The position numbers and the translations under genes are program-made. Below, one piece after another: positions 1 to 5,230 of a stretch of DNA of 5,230 nt. The notes beneath the pieces are model-generated. The model had not been told where the DNA came from. It did no database searches and saw nothing but the letters and a program-made list of their open reading frames with translations. Source of the stretch: Pseudomonadota bacterium (GTDB lineage: Bacteria; Pseudomonadota; Alphaproteobacteria; Rhizobiales; Beijerinckiaceae); contig JAEXUU010000184.1 of the NCBI GenBank assembly GCA_023452965.1, forward strand, positions 1 through 5,230. The letters run 5' to 3'. Position 1 is the first letter of the stretch, and each line of letters begins with the position of its first letter.

Positions 1-21
1 GGGGAAAACCATCCGCCCGGA

Positions 22-65
22 GCGTGTTCCAGCTTTAGAAGTTACGCTGACGCGCTGGAACACGC
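22..65. repeat. Perfect 12-bp inverted repeat downstream of the protease gene
   Basis: The arms gcgtgttccagc (22-33) and gctggaacacgc (54-65) are exact reverse complements separated by a 20-nt spacer. The element begins about 20 bp past the protease stop codon, so in the transcript it could form a 12-bp stem with a large loop. On the minus strand the stem is not followed directly by a U tract; a run of four T lies about 13 nt further on (positions 5-8). A canonical intrinsic terminator is therefore not shown. It could be a 3'-end stabilising or terminating hairpin, or one copy of a dispersed intergenic palindromic repeat of the kind common in Rhizobiales genomes. One copy in one window cannot decide between these. 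Confidence 0.6.
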
Positions 66-85
66 CCGACTTGGTTAGGCCCGGA

Positions 86-1309
86 TCAGGCCGCCGGCTG
101 GCGGCCGATCTCGAAGGAGAACTCACGCTCCTTGCCGTCACGCCAGACGGTCAGCTTGGTCTTGCTGCCCGGCGCGAAGGTGGCGATCTTGCGGGAGAGA
201 TCGCGGGCGTCGGCGACCTTCTCGCCATTGACGGCCAGGATCGTGTCGCCGCGCTTCAGGCCGGCCTTGGCGGCCGGGCCATCGACCTGCGCCGAAGCGA
301 CGAGGGCGCCCTTGGCATCCTTCAGGCCGATCGCATCGGCAACCTCGGCGGTAACCGGCTGGATCTGCACGCCGATGAAGCCGCGCGCCACCGTGCCGTC
401 CTTCTTCAGCGATTCGACGACGCTGTTGACGGTCGCCGCCGGGATGGCGAAGGCGATGCCGACATTGCCGCCGGAGGGCGAGAAGATCGCGGTGTTGACG
501 CCGACGACCTCACCCTTGAGGTTGAAGGTCGGGCCACCGGAGTTGCCGCGGTTCACAGCCGCGTCGATCTGCAGGAAGTCGTCATAGGGACCCGAGCCGA
601 TATCGCGGCCCTGGGCCGAGACGATGCCGGCCGTGACCGTGCCGCCGAGACCGAACGGATTGCCGACCGCCATCACCCACTCGCCGATGCGCGGCTTGGC
701 GCCGGCCAACTGGACGAAGGGGTAGTTGCCGGACTCGTTGACCTTGAGCAGGGCGAGATCGGTACGCGGATCGGTGCCGACGACCTTGGCGGTCAGGGTC
801 TTGCCCTCGTCGGTGACGAGCTCGACCTGGGACGCCTTCTCGACGACGTGGTTGTTGGTGACGACATAGCCGTCCTGGCTGACGAAGAAGCCCGAGCCCT
901 GCGACATCGCGCGACGCTCAGGCGCCGGCCGGCTGGAGCGCGGGTTCTGCTGCTCGTCGAACTGGCGGAAGAAGCGCTCCAGCGGATGGCCGGGCGGCAG
1001 GGCGTTCGGGCCGTTCTCACCGTCCTCACCGGTGCTGGCGAGACGCGAGTTGACGCGGACCGACACGACGGCCGGCTTCACCTTCTCGGCGACATCGGCA
1101 AAGGACGGAAGCTGCATCTGCACGCCGGAGAGCTGGATCGGCTGGGCGTTGGCGCCGCCATGGCTGGTCAGCAGGTTGTCGGCAAGGCCGGCCATCAGGC
1201 CGATGCTCAGCGTCGCGGCGCCGGCGATCAACGCGCCGCGCTTCAGGATCGAGCGGGCGGGAGCCGGCTGGCGGAAGATGTTCTGGGTGTTGTTCTCGTT
1301 GGAATTCAT
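86..1309 (-). CDS. HtrA/DegP-like periplasmic serine endoprotease with a single PDZ domain
   Basis: This 407-residue protein belongs to the HtrA (Do/DegP) family, which degrades or refolds damaged proteins in the periplasm. Residues about 21-56 hold a positively charged stretch and a hydrophobic segment ending in ANAQ, which reads as a signal peptide or an N-terminal membrane anchor. The trypsin-like domain spans about 70-305, with catalytic His154 (in TNNHVV), Asp184 (in RTDLALL) and Ser257 (in GNSGGP). A polar, low-complexity stretch at about 91-135 matches the variable LA loop. One PDZ domain follows (about 309-400), beginning RGFIGVQIQPV, and the protein stops just after it. Family members called DegP or DegQ normally carry two PDZ domains and are about 450-520 residues long, so this protein is short and has DegS-like architecture. 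The ATG start is supported by GAGG 8 nt upstream (1318-1321). It is separated from ccmH by about 130 bp, so it probably has its own promoter, although readthrough from the ccm operon is possible. The family is certain; whether it acts as a DegP, DegQ or DegS equivalent is not, so no symbol is given. Confidence 0.95.
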   Translation of the reverse strand: MNSNENNTQNIFRQPAPARSILKRGALIAGAATLSIGLMAGLADNLLTSHGGANAQPIQLSGVQMQLPSFADVAEKVKPAVVSVRVNSRLASTGEDGENGPNALPPGHPLERFFRQFDEQQNPRSSRPAPERRAMSQGSGFFVSQDGYVVTNNHVVEKASQVELVTDEGKTLTAKVVGTDPRTDLALLKVNESGNYPFVQLAGAKPRIGEWVMAVGNPFGLGGTVTAGIVSAQGRDIGSGPYDDFLQIDAAVNRGNSGGPTFNLKGEVVGVNTAIFSPSGGNVGIAFAIPAATVNSVVESLKKDGTVARGFIGVQIQPVTAEVADAIGLKDAKGALVASAQVDGPAAKAGLKRGDTILAVNGEKVADARDLSRKIATFAPGSKTKLTVWRDGKEREFSFEIGRQPAA

Positions 1310-1439
1310 GGTGCAAACCTCGGGGGCGGATCGCAGGGTCCTTCCTGCTTCGTCCCGAACACCATGATGGCCGGCGCCTTACCCGGATTTCGCCCAAGCA
1401 TGACGATTTCGTAAGGTTACGGGCTGCGCGCCGGCAGGC
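1310..1439 (-). promoter_or_regulatory. Intergenic region upstream of the protease gene, probable promoter region with short repeats
   Basis: This is the only sizeable gap within the gene series and the likely site of a protease promoter. It holds a 6-bp inverted repeat, ccttac at 1377-1382 and gtaagg at 1411-1416. Between these lie two copies of gatttcg (1386-1392 and 1405-1411) spaced 19 bp start to start, the second sharing one base with the right arm. A near-palindrome, gtaaggttac, occupies 1411-1420. Further towards the start codon, gcagg (1333-1337) and cctgc (1344-1348) could form a small 5'-UTR hairpin. I could not identify a convincing sigma-70, ECF-sigma or RpoH promoter. The regulatory role is inferred from position and from the repeats only. 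Confidence 0.35.
1318..1321 (-). promoter_or_regulatory. Ribosome binding site of the protease gene
   Basis: The minus strand reads GAGG, 8 nt before the ATG at 1307-1309. This supports the chosen start of the protease. Confidence 0.5.
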
Positions 1440-1898
1440 CTAGTCGCGCGTCAGTTCGTCGAGGCGGCGCTGTTCGTCGGCAGTCAGCGCCGGGGTCGCA
1501 GCGGCGGGCGCGGCATTCATCCGGCGGCGGCGCCAGAGGAAGAGCAGGCCGGCGGCCAGGATCGTGAAAGGTGCCGCCCAGAGCGCGATCGTGCGTGCAT
1601 CCATCGGCGGGCGCAGCAGCACGAAGTCGCCATAACGTGCAACGACGAAATCGACGACCGCGCGGTCGCTGTCGCCGGCAACGAGGCGCTCCCGCACCAG
1701 GATGCGCAGATCCTTGGCGAGCGGCGCATCGGAATCGTCGATCGACTGGTTCTGGCAGACGAGGCAGCGCAGCCCCGAGGAGATCTCTCGCGCGCGCTGC
1801 TCCAGCGCCGCGTTGGGCAGGATCTCGCTGGGCTGGACGGCCAGGGCGGGCCCGGCAAAGGCGAGCCCGAGGCAGATCAGGAGAGGAGCCAGACGCAT
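1440..1898 (-). CDS. ccmH: Cytochrome c-type biogenesis protein CcmH (thiol-disulfide component)
   Basis: This is the short CcmH/CcmL-type protein of System I cytochrome c maturation. It is a periplasm-facing, membrane-anchored protein that reduces the haem-binding cysteines of apocytochrome c so that CcmF can attach haem. Counting from the ATG at 1898, the protein has 152 residues. A signal peptide ends at ALA (cleavage likely after residue 20), the redox motif LRCLVCQNQSI sits at 43-53 with Cys45 and Cys48, and one transmembrane helix (about 104-122) is followed by RRRR and a short cytoplasmic tail. Length and layout are normal for the family. An in-frame GTG at 1907 would add three residues and overlap the ccmF stop by 4 bp (GTGA). 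The ATG is preferred because GGAG lies 8 nt upstream of it, while the GTG has no spaced ribosome site. With the ATG, ccmH begins 5 bp after ccmF ends. It looks like the last gene of the ccm unit. Confidence 0.95.
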   Translation of the reverse strand: MRLAPLLICLGLAFAGPALAVQPSEILPNAALEQRAREISSGLRCLVCQNQSIDDSDAPLAKDLRILVRERLVAGDSDRAVVDFVVARYGDFVLLRPPMDARTIALWAAPFTILAAGLLFLWRRRRMNAAPAAATPALTADEQRRLDELTRD

Positions 1899-1903
1899 CC
1901 GCC

Positions 1904-3886
1904 TCACTCCGCAGGCTGCGGCAGGGCGGAGGTCGGCGCAGCCCGGCGCGGCGCGGCCACCCGGAAGCGCCTATCGGTGAGCGAGAGCGCGCCGCCGAAG
2001 GCCATGATCAGCGTGCCGATCCAGATCAGCAGGACCAGCGGCTTGTCATAGGCCCTGACGGCGATGCTACCGTCGGCCTCGCGCTCGCCGAGGCTGACAT
2101 AGGCTTGGCTGAAGCCGTCGCTGCGGATGCCCGCCTCGGTCGTCGGCATGGCGCGCGCCGTATACATCCGCTTCATCGACTCGACCGGCTTCATCTCGCG
2201 CTCGCCGGTACGGATCTTGAAGCGTGCGACCTCCTCGGTGAAGTTCGGCCCGGTGCGCGGCGCGATCGATTCCAGCGTGAAGGTGTAGCGGCCACTGGTC
2301 AGGCTCTGGCCCGGCTTCAGAATGCCGATGCCCTCGGTGCTCCAGGCGGTCGCGGCGATACCGATCACGGTGACGCCGACGCCGGCATGGGCGAAGGCCG
2401 TTCCCCAAATCGAACGCGGCAGTCCGCGGGCGCGCGACCAGATCGCAGCAGCGCCGCTGGCGCGAGAGACGACGCGTTCGCCGAGATCCCAGAACGCGCT
2501 CACGACCAGGAAGACGCCGAGCCCGATGCCGAGCGGAGCGAGCACAGGGCCACCGCGCGTCACGGCAAGCAGCGCGATCGTCACCAGTACGGCGAAGCCG
2601 AAGGCGAACTGGGCACGCTGGGCGGCACCAAGCAGGTCGCCACGCTTCCAGGCGAGCGACTGGCCGATCGGAAGCAGCAGCAGCAAGGGCACGACCACCG
2701 GCAGGAAGGTGGCGTTGAAGAAGGGCGGGCCGACCGAGATCTTGTCGCCGGTGATCATTTCCAGTGCCAGCGGATAGAGCGTTCCGACGAAGACCGTGGC
2801 GCAGGCGGTGGCGAGGAAGAGATTGTTGACGACGAGCGCGCTCTCCCGCGAGACCGGCGCGAACAGGCCGCCCTGCCGCAAGAGCGGCGCCCGCCAGGCG
2901 AACAGCGCCAGCGAGCCGCCAACGAAAATGATCAGGATCGCCAGGATGAACAGGCCGCGCTGCGGATCGGTGGCGAAGGAGTGCACCGAAGTCAGGACAC
3001 CAGACCGGACGATGAAGGTGCCGAGCAGCGAAAGCGAGAAGGTCAGGATCGCCAGCAGGATCGTCCAGACCTTGAGCGCGTCGCGCTTCTCCATCACCAC
3101 GGTCGAGTGGATCAGCGCCGTGCCGGCGATCCACGGCATCAGCGAGGCGTTCTCGACTGGATCCCAGAACCACCAGCCGCCCCAACCGAGTTCGTAATAG
3201 GCCCAGTAGGAGCCCATGGAGATGCCGAGCGTCAGAAAGGTCCAGGCCAGCAGCGTCCAGGGGCGGACCGCGCGCGCCCAGACGGCGTCGATGCGCCCGT
3301 CGATCAGCGCCGCGACGGCGAAGGCATAGGAGATCGAGAAGCCGACATAGCCGACATAGAGCAGCGGCGGATGGATCGCGAGACCGAGATCCTGGAGCAG
3401 CGGGTTGAGATCCTGCCCCTCTGCCGGCGCCGGAACGAGACGGCGGAACGGGTTGGAGGTCAGCAGGGTGAAGGCCAGGAAGGCGACCGTGATCGAGCCC
3501 TGCGCGGCCAGCGCGCCCGCCCGCAACCGCGCCGGAAGCGAGCGCCGCGAGAGCGCGACCATCGCGCCGAACAGCACGAGGATGAGAACCCAGAGCAGCA
3601 TCGAGCCCTCATGGTTCCCCCAGGTCGAGGTCAGCTTGTAGATCAGCGGCTGCGTCGAATGCGAGTTCGAGGCGACGTTCTCGACCGAGAAATCCGAGAC
3701 GAAATAGGAGAAGACCAGGCTGCCGAAGGCGACCGAGACGAGCAGGAAGCAGGCGATGGCGGCGGCGGGGCCGACCGAGGCCAGGACGGGATCCTGGCGG
3801 GCGACGCCCCAGAGTGGCACCACCGTCTGGATGACGGCGACGCCCAGTGCCAGCGCCAGCGCGAAGTGACCAATCTCGACGATCAT
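1904..3886 (-). CDS. ccmF: Cytochrome c haem lyase subunit CcmF
   Basis: CcmF takes haem from holo-CcmE and, with CcmH and CcmI, forms the thioether bonds to the CXXCH motif of apocytochrome c on the periplasmic side of the inner membrane. The 660-residue protein has about 15 hydrophobic segments, the number known for the family. The diagnostic WWD signature, WGGWWFWDPVEN, lies at 235-246. Histidines at 172 (IHPPLLY), 260 (ALIH), 302 (VHSF) and 500 (FAH) fall where the family has its four essential histidines, which serve a transmembrane haem b and the haem delivered by CcmE. The soluble periplasmic domain is about 516-612, between the last two membrane segments. The ATG start lies 9 bp after the ccmE stop, with a weak purine-rich site (GGCGGA) in the gap. 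Length and motifs are intact, and nothing suggests damage. Confidence 0.98.
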   Translation of the reverse strand: MIVEIGHFALALALGVAVIQTVVPLWGVARQDPVLASVGPAAAIACFLLVSVAFGSLVFSYFVSDFSVENVASNSHSTQPLIYKLTSTWGNHEGSMLLWVLILVLFGAMVALSRRSLPARLRAGALAAQGSITVAFLAFTLLTSNPFRRLVPAPAEGQDLNPLLQDLGLAIHPPLLYVGYVGFSISYAFAVAALIDGRIDAVWARAVRPWTLLAWTFLTLGISMGSYWAYYELGWGGWWFWDPVENASLMPWIAGTALIHSTVVMEKRDALKVWTILLAILTFSLSLLGTFIVRSGVLTSVHSFATDPQRGLFILAILIIFVGGSLALFAWRAPLLRQGGLFAPVSRESALVVNNLFLATACATVFVGTLYPLALEMITGDKISVGPPFFNATFLPVVVPLLLLLPIGQSLAWKRGDLLGAAQRAQFAFGFAVLVTIALLAVTRGGPVLAPLGIGLGVFLVVSAFWDLGERVVSRASGAAAIWSRARGLPRSIWGTAFAHAGVGVTVIGIAATAWSTEGIGILKPGQSLTSGRYTFTLESIAPRTGPNFTEEVARFKIRTGEREMKPVESMKRMYTARAMPTTEAGIRSDGFSQAYVSLGEREADGSIAVRAYDKPLVLLIWIGTLIMAFGGALSLTDRRFRVAAPRRAAPTSALPQPAE

Positions 3887-3895
3887 CGTTCCGCC

Positions 3896-4423
3896 CTACT
3901 TCGCCGGCGCCGCTGGCGTGGCGGCGTCCGCCCCCGCCTTCGCGTCACCCGGCTGCCAATGACCCTGCTTCTTCAAAGCGTCCGCGACCTCGCGGGGCAT
4001 GTAGTTCTCGTCGTGCTTGGCGAGCACGGAATCGGCGCGGAAACGGCCGGGCGCCTCGAGCACGCCTTCGGTGACGACGCCCTGCCCCTCGCGGAAAAGA
4101 TCAGGCAGCAGGCCGGTATAGTTGACCGTCACCGTGGTCTTGGCATCGGTGATGGTAAAGCTGACCTTCTGTCCGGGGGAACGGATGACCGAGCCCTCCC
4201 CGACCAGCCCGCCGAGACGCAGGCGCGTGCCCGGAGTCAGCCCCTTCTCGACGATTTCGGTCGGGCCGTAGAAGAAGACGATGCTGTCGCGCAGCGCATA
4301 GGCGACGAGACCCGCGGAGAGCGCGAGCACCGCGCCGGCGGAGGCGATCATCGTCATCCTGCGCTGCTTGCGCGTCATGCCCTTGCGTGCCGGAGCGGGG
4401 GAAAAGCCGGTCTGCGCCGTCAT
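3896..4423 (-). CDS. ccmE: Cytochrome c maturation haem chaperone CcmE
   Basis: CcmE is a periplasmic haem chaperone anchored in the inner membrane. It binds haem covalently after loading by CcmABCD and hands it to CcmF. The 175-residue protein has a basic N-terminus ([10 protein letters not shown], 14-23), one membrane anchor (about 24-44) and the beta-barrel (OB-fold) domain at about 48-135. The signature AKHDENYMP (135-143) follows, with His137 the covalent haem ligand and Tyr141 the axial ligand of the HxxxY motif. An Ala/Pro-rich flexible tail (about 160-175) is typical. The reading frame stays open for 52 codons further upstream, but the ATG at 4423 is chosen because it has an exact AGGAGG site 7 nt away and begins at the normal family N-terminus. 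Its ATG overlaps the ccmI stop (ATGA, 4420-4423), which suggests coupled translation. Confidence 0.97.
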   Translation of the reverse strand: MTAQTGFSPAPARKGMTRKQRRMTMIASAGAVLALSAGLVAYALRDSIVFFYGPTEIVEKGLTPGTRLRLGGLVGEGSVIRSPGQKVSFTITDAKTTVTVNYTGLLPDLFREGQGVVTEGVLEAPGRFRADSVLAKHDENYMPREVADALKKQGHWQPGDAKAGADAATPAAPAK

Positions 4424-5230
4424 CGGGCCGCCTCCTGCAAGCCGAGTTCGCCTGCGAGCGTGCCGAGCGCGGCCAGGGCGTCGGCGTCCGCCGCCAGTCG
4501 CTCGCGCGCGGTCGCCAGCGATTTGAGTGCCGCGGGCTTCTCGCCGAGGACAGACTGCGAGCGGATCAGGCGAGACCATTCCGCCAGGGTGCCTCCACCT
4601 TCGCCGAGTCTGGCGGCGAGGCTGTCGACCATGCCGCGGACCGCGGCCGCCTGGTCCTGCACCGGCAGGTTGGCGATCGCAGCCGCCGCGGCCGGGTCGG
4701 AAGGGCCTTGCAGGGATTCGAGGCGAGCCTTCACGGCCCCCGTCCAGGGCGCGTCCGCCGGAGCTTCCGCGAGCAGCGCCTTGAGCGAGGCGACGGCGCC
4801 CGGAATGTTGCCGTCCTGCTCCTGGCCGATCGCCAGGAAGAAGCGGGCGCGGGCGTTCGCAGGGTCGAGCTTGACCGCCTCGGCGAGGCTCTCGCGCGCC
4901 CCGGAGGTGACCACGCCGCCCGCGGCGAGGATCAAGGCCTCGCCCTGGCCGGCATGGCGCTCGGCGGTCGGCCCGTCATGGCGGATCGCGGAAGCAAAAG
5001 CCTTGGCGGCGTCCTCGAAGCGGCCCTGCCGAAGATAGACCGGCGCGAGCACCGACCAGCCCTTGCCGTCAGTGGGGTTGGCAGCGAGATGGCTCTCGAT
5101 GCGCGCCAGCGCGATCGCGAAATCCTGCCCGGCGGCATCGAACTTGAGGCGCGCCGCCAGCGGCTGGTCCGGCATGGTGGGCGAGCCATAGGCGCCATAG
5201 ACGAGCAAGGCCAGCAGCGGCACGCAGGAG
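4420..5230 (-). CDS. ccmI: Cytochrome c-type biogenesis protein CcmI, C-terminal part (5' end outside the window)
   Basis: CcmI binds apocytochrome c and presents it to the CcmF/CcmH haem ligation complex. The visible 269 codons begin in frame at the window edge, inside a hydrophobic stretch ([16 protein letters not shown]) that corresponds to the second membrane helix. The family-typical [14 protein letters not shown] segment follows. The GTG at 5221-5223 is in the middle of that helix and is not a credible start. By comparison with the family, an N-terminal part of roughly 100 residues (first membrane helix and cytoplasmic loop) is missing. The rest is an alanine-rich, helical periplasmic domain with TPR-like repeats, clearest at about 5115-4925 ([20 protein letters not shown]) and 4885-4780 ([20 protein letters not shown]). 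The protein ends GLQEAAR, and its TGA overlaps the ccmE ATG. Confidence 0.92.
   Translation of the reverse strand, partial: SCVPLLALLVYGAYGSPTMPDQPLAARLKFDAAGQDFAIALARIESHLAANPTDGKGWSVLAPVYLRQGRFEDAAKAFASAIRHDGPTAERHAGQGEALILAAGGVVTSGARESLAEAVKLDPANARARFFLAIGQEQDGNIPGAVASLKALLAEAPADAPWTGAVKARLESLQGPSDPAAAAAIANLPVQDQAAAVRGMVDSLAARLGEGGGTLAEWSRLIRSQSVLGEKPAALKSLATARERLAADADALAALGTLAGELGLQEAAR
4431..4436 (-). promoter_or_regulatory. Strong ribosome binding site deciding the ccmE start
   Basis: The minus strand carries AGGAGG with a 7-nt gap to the ATG at 4421-4423. It lies inside the end of the ccmI coding sequence. It favours this start over upstream in-frame starts such as the GTG-type codon near 4579, which would give an arginine-rich extension not known in CcmE. 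Confidence 0.8.

Noticed and set aside
71..1414. A 447-codon open frame on the plus strand opposite the protease gene
   Set aside because: The opposite strand encodes a protein with a complete catalytic triad and PDZ domain. The plus-strand translation is a low-complexity Asp/Arg/Gly/Ala-rich product without a fold signature.
1390..1420. ECF-sigma or RpoH-type promoter for the protease gene
   Set aside because: AAC and CGTC elements occur on the minus strand but only about 10 nt apart, too close for an ECF promoter. A CTTG lacks a suitably spaced -10 partner.
4424..4579. A possible 52-residue N-terminal extension of CcmE
   Set aside because: The extension is Arg/Gly-rich, lies wholly inside ccmI in another frame, and is not typical of CcmE. 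The ATG at 4423 has a perfect AGGAGG site.
1571..5038. A very long open frame (over 1100 codons) on the plus strand, antisense to ccmH, ccmF, ccmE and ccmI
   Set aside because: Its translation is dominated by Arg, Ala, Gly, Asp and Gln with no recognisable domain, and it lies opposite four well-identified genes. In GC-rich genomes with strong codon bias, such stop-free antisense frames arise as a by-product.
1..5230. CRISPR arrays, tRNA or rRNA genes, insertion sequences, phage genes
   Set aside because: No regularly spaced repeats, no cloverleaf-like or rRNA sequence, and no transposase or integrase motif was seen. Nearly all of the window is conserved coding sequence.

Overview
The window carries the distal part of a cytochrome c maturation (System I, Ccm) operon and an adjacent HtrA/DegP-type periplasmic serine protease, all on the minus strand. 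Reading in the direction of transcription (right to left), the order is ccmI (5' end cut off by the window edge), ccmE, ccmF, ccmH, a gap of about 130 bp, the protease, and then an 85-bp non-coding end that contains a long inverted repeat. High GC content, strong codon bias, and the gene order ccmI-ccmE-ccmF-ccmH next to a DegP-like gene suggest an alphaproteobacterium of the Hyphomicrobiales (Rhizobiales), perhaps close to Bosea or Methylobacterium. The genus is an inference only.

Region 4420-5230 is the periplasmic, TPR-containing part of CcmI, which presents apocytochrome c. Region 3896-4423 is CcmE, the haem chaperone with its covalent haem-binding histidine. Region 1904-3886 is CcmF, the large membrane subunit of the haem lyase. 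Region 1440-1898 is CcmH, a membrane-anchored thiol protein. These four genes are packed with overlaps or gaps of at most 9 bp and so look like one transcription unit. Together they carry out the late steps of maturation: CcmE delivers haem, CcmI and CcmH hold and reduce the apocytochrome CXXCH motif, and CcmF attaches the haem. The early components (CcmABCD, which load CcmE) and CcmG are not in the window. In this bacterial group they usually lie at a separate locus.

Region 86-1309 encodes a trypsin-like protease with an intact His-Asp-Ser triad and only one PDZ domain, whereas most DegP/DegQ proteins have two. The gap before it (1310-1439) has a small cluster of short repeats that might be an operator. 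The gap after it (1-85) has a perfect 12-bp inverted repeat.

This is mostly a well-known, conserved chromosomal region. I found no convincing sign of a previously undescribed system. The points most worth a second look are the single-PDZ architecture of the protease and the palindromic element just downstream of it.
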